This document shows, piece after piece, positions 15,142-21,626 of a DNA stretch of 64,000 nucleotides. Numbering within the stretch: position 1 is the first letter of the stretch; each line of letters opens with the position of its first letter. The DNA is taken from assembly GCF_002160145.1 (NCBI RefSeq), contig NZ_NFKA01000006.1:1-64000 (forward strand), in the 5' to 3' direction. The notes under the pieces were generated by a model. The model did not search any database, was not told where the DNA came from, and saw only the letters and a list, made by a program, of their open reading frames with translations. Origin of the DNA: Gemmiger sp. An194 (GTDB lineage Bacteria > Bacillota > Clostridia > Oscillospirales > Ruminococcaceae). A program made the translations under genes and the position numbers.

Positions 15142-16917
15142 ATGTACTACAGCAACGGCAACTACGAAGCGTTTGCCCGCCCCCGCACCCCGAAAAAAGC
15201 CGAGGGCAAATCTGCCTGGCTGGTGGGCGGCGGCCTTGCCAGCCTCTCGGCGGCGGCCTTCCTCATCCGGGACGGCGGCGTCCCCGGCGAGCGCATCCAC
15301 ATTTTGGAGGAATCGCCCCTGCCCGGCGGCGCCTGCGACGGTATTCTGGACCCCCAGCTGGGGTTTGTGATCCGGGGCGGCCGGGAGATGGAGGACCACT
15401 ACGAATGCCTGTGGGACCTGTACCGGTCCATCCCCTCGCTGGAGGTGGAAAACGCCAGCGTGCTGGATGAATTCTACTGGCTCAACAAGGACGACCCCAA
15501 CTTCTCGCTGAACCGGGCCACCCTGAACCAGGGCGTGAGCGCCGAAACCGGCAACCGCTTCGGTTTAAGCGACGCGGCGTCTCTGGAGCTGATGGCGCTC
15601 TTCTTCGCAAAGGACGAGGACCTGTACAACAAGACCATCGACGAGGTGTTCAGCGACGAGTTCTACGCCTCCAACTTCTGGCTCTACTGGCAGACCATGT
15701 TCGCCTTTGAAAAATGGCACTCGGCGCTGGAGATGAAGCTCTATCTCCACCGGTTTTTGCACCACATCGGCGGTCTGCCCGACCTTTCCGCCCTCAAATT
15801 CACCCGGTTCAACCAGTACGAATCGCTGATTTTGCCGCTGGTGGAGTACCTGAAAAAGGAGGGCGTGCAGTTTGAATACGGCATCAAGGTGACCAACGTG
15901 CTGTTTCACTTTTTGCCCGGCAAGAAGGTGGCCCACCGGCTGGAATTCATCCAGAACGGCCAGCCCCGCAGCCGGGAGCTGGACGAGAACGATCTGGTCT
16001 TTGTGACCAACGGCTCCTGCACCGAGGGCGCGGCCCTTGGCTCCAACGACGAGGCGCCCCGCCTGACGGTGGAGAACGGCGAGGGCAGTAGCTGGCAGCT
16101 GTGGAAGAACCTGGCGGTTCAGAACCCGGCCTTCGGCAACCCGGACGCCTTCTGCTCCGACATTCAGGCCACCAAGTGGGAATCCGCCACCGTGACCCTG
16201 CTGGACGACCGCATCGCCTCTTATGTGCAGAAGATCTGCCACCGGGACCCCTATTCCGGACGGGTGGTGACCGGCGGCATCGTGACCGCCAGGGACTCCG
16301 CCTGGCTGATGAGCTGGACCTTCAACCGGCAGCCCCACTTCAAAGCACAGCCCGCGGGCCAGCTGGTCGGCTGGATCTACGGTCTTTCCCCCGATGAACC
16401 CGGCGACTATGTGGGCAAGCCCATGGCGGAATGCACCGGCGCCGAGATCTGCATGGAGTGGCTGTACCATCTGGGCGTACCCGAGAACGAGATCGAGCTG
16501 CTGGCCCGTGAGGCCGCCTCCACCGTTCCCTGCATGATGCCCTACGTGACCGCCTTCTTCATGCCCCGTGCCGCAGGCGACCGGCCCCAGGTGGTGCCCG
16601 CCGAATGTGTGAACTTCGCCTTCCTTGGCCAGTTCGCCGAGACCCGGCGCGACACCATCTTCACCACCGAATACTCGGTGCGCACCGCCATGGAGGCGGT
16701 CTACACCCTGCTGGACGTGGAGCGGGGGGTGCCCGAGGTGTTCGGCTCCGCCTACGACCTGCGGTGCCTGCTCAACGCCACCCACTACCTGCTGGACGGC
16801 CGCAAGCTCACCGACATGAAGCTGCCCCTGCCCTACAAGCTGGCCCTGCACGCCGGGCTGGACAAGTTCCAGGGCACCGTGCTGGAGGAGCTGCTGGCCC
16901 GCTACCAGCTGATCTGA
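15142..16917 (+). CDS. ohyA: Oleate hydratase (MCRA family)
   Basis: The 591-residue FAD protein adds water to the cis-9 double bond of unsaturated fatty acids such as oleate, giving 10-hydroxystearate. This detoxifies free fatty acids at the membrane. The dinucleotide-binding motif GGGLASLSAAAF begins at Gly29, followed by EESPLPGGACDG and RGGREMEDHYECLWDL, which contains the catalytic Glu region of this family. NGSCTEGAALGS and the C-terminal DRPQVVPAECVNFAFLGQF are also family hallmarks. The start follows AGGAGGT at 15142. It is the second cargo unit of the element and is followed after 81 bp by a membrane protein gene in the same direction. Confidence 0.94.
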   Translation: MYYSNGNYEAFARPRTPKKAEGKSAWLVGGGLASLSAAAFLIRDGGVPGERIHILEESPLPGGACDGILDPQLGFVIRGGREMEDHYECLWDLYRSIPSLEVENASVLDEFYWLNKDDPNFSLNRATLNQGVSAETGNRFGLSDAASLELMALFFAKDEDLYNKTIDEVFSDEFYASNFWLYWQTMFAFEKWHSALEMKLYLHRFLHHIGGLPDLSALKFTRFNQYESLILPLVEYLKKEGVQFEYGIKVTNVLFHFLPGKKVAHRLEFIQNGQPRSRELDENDLVFVTNGSCTEGAALGSNDEAPRLTVENGEGSSWQLWKNLAVQNPAFGNPDAFCSDIQATKWESATVTLLDDRIASYVQKICHRDPYSGRVVTGGIVTARDSAWLMSWTFNRQPHFKAQPAGQLVGWIYGLSPDEPGDYVGKPMAECTGAEICMEWLYHLGVPENEIELLAREAASTVPCMMPYVTAFFMPRAAGDRPQVVPAECVNFAFLGQFAETRRDTIFTTEYSVRTAMEAVYTLLDVERGVPEVFGSAYDLRCLLNATHYLLDGRKLTDMKLPLPYKLALHAGLDKFQGTVLEELLARYQLI

Positions 16918-16998
16918 CCCCAAGGCAGGCCAGGCCCGGCACAACACCAGGCCCGGCAAAAGCCGAAGCCAACGAACCATCCTGAGGAGGAATCATCC

Positions 16999-17652
16999 AT
17001 GAAAGAAACCAATTACACCTATACCCACACCGGCGCGGACTACCTGAACGACGGCCCGCCCCGGGCGGAATTTACCCCCGACGGGGAAACGGCCTTTGTG
17101 CCGGTGAACGGCAAGAGCGGCCTGCTGGTGGGCGCGGCTCTGGTGGGGGTGGGGCTCGTCTCCATTCTGGCGCCGGGGGCGGCGGGCATCTCGCTGGCCA
17201 CCCTGCTCACCGGTGGGCTGGGCGTTTACGGCATAGCTCAGATCATCGCCTTCGCCCGCCTTCCCTGGGACAAGCGCAGCGGCTGGACGCTGGCCAACGG
17301 CATCGCCATGACGCTGCTCAGCGTCGTTACCCTCTGGATGGCCCTGACCACCCCCCTCGGGATGGTGAGCATGATCGCATCGCTGGCCTCGGTGGCCGCC
17401 TTCTTCGGCCTGCTGGCCGGTGTGGGGCAGCTGTTCCAGTACACCACCCTCCGGCGCACCAAAAGCCCCGGCGCGGGCTGGGTGCTGGCCAGCGGCATCG
17501 TGAACCTGCTGGTGGGCCTTGTGGTCATGGCCGCTCCGGTGGCCGGCTGGTTCGCCCTGAGCACCCTGTGGGGCACCTTTCTCGCCGGCAGCGGCGTGGC
17601 GGTGCTGGCGGAATCCTGCTCCGGCCACCGGGGCCTGCGAGCGGTGGAATAA
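16999..17652 (+). CDS. HdeD-like (DUF308) membrane protein
   Basis: The 217-residue protein has a hydrophilic N-terminus of about 40 residues and then about six hydrophobic segments with Gly/Ala-rich helices (GLLVGAALVGVGLVSIL, TLLTGGLGVYGIAQIIAF, GWTLANGIAMTLLSVVTLW and so on). The spacing of paired helices resembles the HdeD/DUF308 family, members of which are linked to acid or envelope stress. The start follows GAGGAGG. It is probably co-transcribed with the oleate hydratase gene, so a role in membrane lipid stress is plausible but inferred. Confidence 0.7.
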   Translation: MKETNYTYTHTGADYLNDGPPRAEFTPDGETAFVPVNGKSGLLVGAALVGVGLVSILAPGAAGISLATLLTGGLGVYGIAQIIAFARLPWDKRSGWTLANGIAMTLLSVVTLWMALTTPLGMVSMIASLASVAAFFGLLAGVGQLFQYTTLRRTKSPGAGWVLASGIVNLLVGLVVMAAPVAGWFALSTLWGTFLAGSGVAVLAESCSGHRGLRAVE

Positions 17653-17688
17653 CCGCTCCCGGCTCCGCGCCGCAAACCGCAAATCAAA

Positions 17689-17725
17689 GAACGCCTTTCC
17701 GAAGTTCGGAAAGGCGTTCTTTTTT
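17689..17725 (+). terminator. Terminator of the oleate hydratase operon
   Basis: A perfect 15-bp stem (17689-17703 with 17705-17719) is followed by TTTTTTG. Confidence 0.8.
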
Positions 17726-17940
17726 GCCTGCATTTTTCCGTTGCCGCAGGCGCTTTCCTCCACCATGCTCCCACAGCCCTCTGCCGTGCCCGCCAGCGCG
17801 TGCCCAGCCCCGGGCAGGGGCCTTGTACTCAGAGTTCAAACAGCCGCCCAGGGTGCCCTGCAGCCCGCCCCAGAGGGTGCCGGCATCCCCGCAAAAAAGC
17901 CCCCGAGCTGCATTAGCCGGGGGCTCTGGATATGTATGGG

Positions 17941-18672
17941 TCACTCCTCGTTGGGGTCCGGCTCGTGGTCGGTGATGGGCATCTGCACCAGCAGCTCAAA
18001 GCGGCTCTTCTCGAACTTGAGCAGCCCCTCGTCCCGCATCTTGCACAGCTCGTTGGACATGGCGCTCCGGTCCACAAACAGGAAGTCCGCCAAATCCTGC
18101 CGGTTCAGCGGGATCACAAAGGTGCGGCTGCCCGCCTTGTGGTACTGGGCGCTCAGGTAGTCCTGCAGGCGCTCGCGGGTGGTGCGGCGGATGCTGTCCT
18201 CCAGCTTTTTGGTCAGCCGCTGGGCCTTCTGGGCCACCGCCAGAGTCAGGTTCTGCACAAAGCGGATCTGCCCCGGGTCGGTGAGCCGGTTTGCCCGCAG
18301 CAGCCCCTCCACCCGGAAGAAGAGCACCTCGGCGGCAGTGGCGGCGGTAATGGTGCTGTGCAGCCGGTAGCCGCCCACCGCGTTCAGCACGCCCAGGGTG
18401 TCGCCGGGGCCCAGCACATCCATCAGGTTGCTGTTGCCCGCCGCATCCGCGTGGGCCAGATGCAGATTGCCGGAAAGGATCAGCGCCACCTCCTCCAGCG
18501 CATCGCCGTCCTGCCCGATCACCGCCCGCCGGGCATAGCTCGCCCGCCGGGCATTCACGGCCGCCAGCGCACTGCGGATCTCCTCATCGGTCATGTTGCG
18601 GAACAGGATGCAGTGCCGCAGCGTTTCCAGCTCCACCCCCAGCCGCTGTTCCATGGATTGTTCGGTCTCCAT
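17941..18672 (-). CDS. Crp/Fnr family transcriptional regulator
   Basis: The 243-residue protein has an N-terminal cyclic-nucleotide-like beta barrel (CILFRNMTDEEIRSAL; GDALEEVALILSGNLHLAHADAAGN; GDTLGVLNAVGGY) and a C-terminal winged helix with RQDLADFLFVDRSAMSNELCKMRDEGLL. No Fe-S cysteine cluster like that of Fnr is evident. The start at 18672 is chosen because AAAAGGGGG precedes it. An earlier ATG at 18744 lies only a few bases from the -10 box and would be leaderless. It is encoded on the element, and the 16-bp motif near -42 of three cargo promoters makes it the first candidate activator. Confidence 0.88.
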   Translation of the reverse strand: METEQSMEQRLGVELETLRHCILFRNMTDEEIRSALAAVNARRASYARRAVIGQDGDALEEVALILSGNLHLAHADAAGNSNLMDVLGPGDTLGVLNAVGGYRLHSTITAATAAEVLFFRVEGLLRANRLTDPGQIRFVQNLTLAVAQKAQRLTKKLEDSIRRTTRERLQDYLSAQYHKAGSRTFVIPLNRQDLADFLFVDRSAMSNELCKMRDEGLLKFEKSRFELLVQMPITDHEPDPNEE

Positions 18673-18748
18673 GCCGGTTCCCCCTTTTTGCTCCGGCATG
18701 CCATACCGCAGCCGGTATTCCTGCTTTACATTGTTCTGTTTCATCCTT

Positions 18749-18776
18749 ATTATACTCCTTGTGCGGCGGCCTGCAA
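18749..18776 (-). promoter_or_regulatory. Promoter of the Crp-type regulator
   Basis: On the minus strand TTGCAG (18771-18776) and TATAAT (18749-18754) are 16 bp apart. Unlike the other cargo promoters it has a recognisable -35 and lacks the 16-bp motif, so the regulator is probably expressed constitutively. Confidence 0.7.
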
Positions 18777-18803
18777 GACCGCCCTTTTTGTGTTTTGACT
18801 CAG

Positions 18804-18837
18804 CGAAGCGGCGGGCCGTATCCGGTCCGCCGCTTCG
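18804..18837. terminator. Terminator of the CmpB-family gene
   Basis: The stem CGAAGCGGCGG with CCGCCGCTTCG encloses about 12 bases with an inner GGCC pairing. It lies 20 bp downstream of the minus-strand stop codon and upstream of the regulator promoter. Confidence 0.6.
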
Positions 18838-18855
18838 TGTATTGGTGCCAGGGAA

Positions 18856-19800
18856 TTACTGTTCGCTGCCGGTGAGGGTGCGCAGCTCCTCCATGGCCTC
18901 CGGGTGGAGGCTGGTGGTGGAGCCGGGGTTGCGCTGCAGTACCCGTGCCGCCCGGCGATACATCTCGTCGGTGCGCCGGTGCATGGCCGACAGCTCCCGC
19001 TGAATGGCCTTCTGGTCCGGCCCGGCAAGACCCGGGTGCAGCTTGCCCTCCCGCCGCAGCTGTTCCAGCTGGCGGCTCATCTGCCAGAGCATCCTGCGGC
19101 GGCGTTCCCGGGCCGCCTCCAGCCGCAGGCTCACCACGCCGGCGGCCCGCTCGCCCTCCTTGCGCAGGCCGTCCAGGGCATCTCGGGCATCCTGCTGCAA
19201 AAAGACCCCTGCAATTTCCAGCCGCCTTTGCAGCCGTGCAATCTGCTGCCGGCTTGCGCTCAGCTGCTCCAGCAGCCGCCGCAGGTCCAGGGCCTCCCGG
19301 GTGGAGGCGATTGCATCCGCCGCAAAGGCCAGGGTCAGCGCCGCGGCCAGCATGGCCGCCGCCGGGCCGCTCAGTGCGGTGACGGCACCCGCCACCGGGG
19401 GCTGGATGACCCGCAGCAGCAGTACCGAGAATACGCCCCAGCACAGCGAGGCCATCAGGCAGATGTACCCGTTCAGGTTCCACTTTTCCTTGCTGTAGTC
19501 CCAGTAGCGTACATGGAACATCCGCTCCATGGCCCAGCCGGTGGCGTATTCCAGCGCCGTGGCCCAGAACATGCCGCTGAAAAACAGCATCGGCAGGCTG
19601 CCCGCCACCGGGGCGCACAGGGCCAGAATGGCCACCGCGCCGAACCCGTAGATGGGGATCACCGGCCCATGCAGAAAGCCCCGGTTCACCCAGTGCTTCT
19701 GACGCACCGAAACATACCCGCTTTCCCAGACCCAGCCCAGAAATCCATAGCTAAAAAACAGCAGCACCCATTGGGGAAGTGTATAAAGTCCCAACATCAT
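18856..19800 (-). CDS. CmpB-family (putative ABC-transporter type IV) membrane protein
   Basis: The 314-residue protein has about four or five N-terminal membrane segments with the family pattern YGFLGWVWE, NRGFLHGPVIPIYGFG, ALEYATGWAMERMFHVRYWDYS and NLNGYICL. From about residue 165 a long Arg/Glu/Leu-rich helical region (likely coiled coil) extends into the cytosol. Despite the family name no ATPase partner is present and transport is unproven. The start follows AAGGATG. Upstream, a -10 TACAAT (19851-19856) and a degenerate copy of the shared 16-bp motif suggest co-regulation with the lipid-active cargo genes. Confidence 0.75.
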   Translation of the reverse strand: MMLGLYTLPQWVLLFFSYGFLGWVWESGYVSVRQKHWVNRGFLHGPVIPIYGFGAVAILALCAPVAGSLPMLFFSGMFWATALEYATGWAMERMFHVRYWDYSKEKWNLNGYICLMASLCWGVFSVLLLRVIQPPVAGAVTALSGPAAAMLAAALTLAFAADAIASTREALDLRRLLEQLSASRQQIARLQRRLEIAGVFLQQDARDALDGLRKEGERAAGVVSLRLEAARERRRRMLWQMSRQLEQLRREGKLHPGLAGPDQKAIQRELSAMHRRTDEMYRRAARVLQRNPGSTTSLHPEAMEELRTLTGSEQ

Positions 19801-19850
19801 ATTGCTTCATCCTTCCATTGGCCCGGCCGTCTCGCCGGGTCCATGATCTC

Positions 19851-19894
19851 ATTGTACCCTTTCGGGGCTTTTGTTGCGGTTGGCTGCACAACGG
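19851..19894 (-). promoter_or_regulatory. CmpB-family promoter with degenerate shared motif
   Basis: On the minus strand CCGTTGTGCAGCCAAC (19879-19894) matches the oleate hydratase motif at 12 of 16 positions. It is centred about 42 bp from the start predicted by TACAAT (19851-19856). There is no clear -35. The site also lies upstream of the divergent recombinase operon. Confidence 0.5.
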
Positions 19895-20000
19895 ACTGGC
19901 TCTTCCGTACAGATTTTGCGCATTTTTCCGCCCGCCCGGCTCATAGGATGATACGGCGGCAGCTGCCGCGAAATGCATCGAACAGGAGGGATTTTTTCAT

Positions 20001-20138
20001 ATGGCGTCCATTCATTACATTCTGGAGGAGCATTTTCTTGCCAAGGGCGACCGGGAGCGGGCGGCGGCGGTGCGCCGTCTGGCCGAGGCGCTGACCGAAA
20101 GCACGCCCCAGCCGCCCAAAGAGGAGCCGGAGCGTTGA
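20001..20138 (+). CDS. 45-residue protein translationally coupled to the recombinase
   Basis: ATG at 20001 follows AGGAGGG with 10-bp spacing. The product is mostly helical and charged: MASIHYILEEHFLAKGDRER at the start, an Ala/Arg-rich helix, and a Pro-rich tail with EEPER. Its TGA (20136-20138) overlaps the TTG start of the recombinase (20135-20137), a clear sign of coupled translation. I know no homologue. A small protein tied this closely to a serine recombinase could be a directionality factor that turns integration into excision, or an inhibitor. That is inference from context. Confidence 0.7.
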   Translation: MASIHYILEEHFLAKGDRERAAAVRRLAEALTESTPQPPKEEPER

Positions 20139-21595
20139 CGCGGGCGGCGCTCTACTGCCGCCTGAGCCGGGAGGACGAGGGGCTGGAAGCGTGTGCCGAG
20201 AGCGAGAGCATCCAGAACCAGCGCTCCATGCTGCTGGCCTGGGCGGAGCGGCTGGGCTATGCGGTGCAGGGCGTTTACTGCGACGAGGACTACTCCGGCG
20301 CGGACCGGGATCGCCCGGCCTTCAACCGGATGCTCGCCGCCGCCCGGGCCGGGCAGATCGACGTGATCTTAGCCAAAAGCCAGTCCCGCTTCACCCGGGA
20401 CATGGAGCTGGTGGAAAAGTACCTGCACGGGCTGTTTCCTCTCTGGGGGGTACGGTTTCTGGCGCTGGTGGACCATGTGGACACCGGCGACGCGGCGGGC
20501 AAAAAGAGCCGCCAGATCTACGGGCTGATGAACGAGTGGTATCTGGAGGACCTTTCCGCCAATGTGCGGGCGGTGCTCACCCACAAGCGGCGGCAGGGGT
20601 GCAGCATCGCCAGCAGCCCGCTGTATGGCTACCAAAAGGACCCGGCCCAAAAGGGTCACCTTCTGCCGGACGAATCCACCGCCCCGGTGGTGGAGCGCAT
20701 CTTCGCGCTGGCCCTTTCCGGCCTGGGGTGCGCGGCCATCGCCCGTCGGCTGAACGCCGAGGGCATCCCCGCCCCCGCCGCCGCCAAGGCGCTGGCGGCG
20801 GGCAAAGCGCCGGGGCCGGGCCTCTGGAGCAAGGCCACGGTGCACCGGCTGCTCACCAACCGCACCTACGCGGGGGATCTGGTGCAGGGGCGGGTGGAAC
20901 GGATCAGCTGGCGGGGCAAACAAACCCGCCGCCTGCCGGAAAGCCGCTGGATCGTGGCCCCCGCCAGCCAGCCCGCTCTGGTGAGCCGGGCGGTGTTCGA
21001 CCGGGTGCAGGCGATGCTTGCCGCCCGGGCCCGCTCGGGCAGCCGGGGCGCGCCCCATCCGCTGGCCGGGCTGGTGGTCTGCGGCCTGTGCGGTCATTCG
21101 ATGGAACAGACCCGCTCCGGCACCATCCCCAAAAGCGGTGCGCCCACCCGGTATTTCCGCTGCCGCACCGCCCGCCAGAGCCCCACGGCCTGCCCCGGTC
21201 AGCCCTATCTGCCCCTTTCGGAACTGGAAGCGCTGATCGCCGGGCGGGTGGCCGCGCTGTTTGAAGCCGCGGCCAGCCTGCCCCCGGCCCCGGCCAAGGC
21301 CCCGCCCCCCGGCGCGGGGGCGGGGCGGCGGCTGCGGCTGGCGCTGGCCCGGCTTTATCAGGACAAGGCCGCCGGGGTTCTGGGGGAGGAGGAATTTGCC
21401 GCTTTGCGGGGCGAGCTGCTGGCCCGGCTGCGGCAGCTGGAGCCGCCCCAGGGCCCGGAAGCGCCCGAAGCGCCGGACCCCTCCACCCCTTTGCCCCTGA
21501 GCCGGGAGCTGACGGCGGCGCTGATTGAAAAGATTGTAGTCTGGCCGCCGGACGCAGCGGGCAACCGGCGGCTGGAAATTTTCTGGCGGGTGTAA
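20135..21595 (+). CDS. Large serine recombinase of the intervening element
   Basis: The 486-residue protein opens with the resolvase domain: catalytic Ser11 in ALYCRLSREDEG, SIQNQRSMLLAWAERLG, DEDYSGADRDRPAFNRML and KSQSRFTRDMELVEKYL. The recombinase domain follows (GYQKDP, AIARRLNAEGIPAP, NRTYAGDLVQG), then a zinc ribbon with CGLCG and later RCR and CPG, and a short Leu/Arg coiled-coil region near 430-455. All parts needed for activity seem intact. The TTG start at 20135 follows GAGGAG and overlaps the preceding small gene. Its stop is 2 bp from the right arm of the element, the usual place for the recombinase that acts on those arms. Confidence 0.93.
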   Translation: MTRAALYCRLSREDEGLEACAESESIQNQRSMLLAWAERLGYAVQGVYCDEDYSGADRDRPAFNRMLAAARAGQIDVILAKSQSRFTRDMELVEKYLHGLFPLWGVRFLALVDHVDTGDAAGKKSRQIYGLMNEWYLEDLSANVRAVLTHKRRQGCSIASSPLYGYQKDPAQKGHLLPDESTAPVVERIFALALSGLGCAAIARRLNAEGIPAPAAAKALAAGKAPGPGLWSKATVHRLLTNRTYAGDLVQGRVERISWRGKQTRRLPESRWIVAPASQPALVSRAVFDRVQAMLAARARSGSRGAPHPLAGLVVCGLCGHSMEQTRSGTIPKSGAPTRYFRCRTARQSPTACPGQPYLPLSELEALIAGRVAALFEAAASLPPAPAKAPPPGAGAGRRLRLALARLYQDKAAGVLGEEEFAALRGELLARLRQLEPPQGPEAPEAPDPSTPLPLSRELTAALIEKIVVWPPDAAGNRRLEIFWRV

Positions 21596-21597
21596 CG

Positions 21598-21626
21598 CGC
21601 GGGTTTGGTCACGCCCGCCTGGCCGG
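21598..21626 (+). repeat. Right attachment site of the intervening element
   Basis: The arm CGCGGGTTTGGTCACGC (21598-21614) is the perfect inverse of the left arm. CCG separates it from the second 9-bp core copy (21618-21626). After excision the chromosome would read ACC-TGG-CCG-GAG-CAG across the join. Confidence 0.88.

Larger units (their letters stand above)
13752..21626. mobile_element. Serine-recombinase intervening element inside a spore cortex hydrolase gene
   Basis: The element is 7,866 bp from one 9-bp copy of CCTGGCCGG (13752-13760) to the next (21618-21626). Its inner ends are a perfect 17-bp inverted repeat (13761-13777 with 21598-21614). It carries seven genes: bile salt hydrolase, oleate hydratase, HdeD-like protein, Crp-type regulator, CmpB-family protein, a 45-residue protein and a large serine recombinase whose stop codon is 2 bp from the right arm. 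Deleting one repeat plus the interior rebuilds the reading frame of the split gene exactly. Precedents are the skin and similar elements of spore formers, which are excised in the mother cell. Developmental excision here is inferred, while the split gene, repeats and recombinase are directly visible. Confidence 0.92.

Noticed and set aside
19942-19950. CATAGGATG upstream of the recombinase operon, resembling a sigma-K -10 (CATA-N3-TA)
   Set aside because: The last base does not fit and no -35 (AC) is found at the right spacing. Mother-cell control of the recombinase is likely by analogy but not shown by this site.
20135-21595. Recombinase as part of a prophage
   Set aside because: No capsid, terminase, lysis or replication genes are on the element. 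It is a compact integrative element with metabolic cargo.
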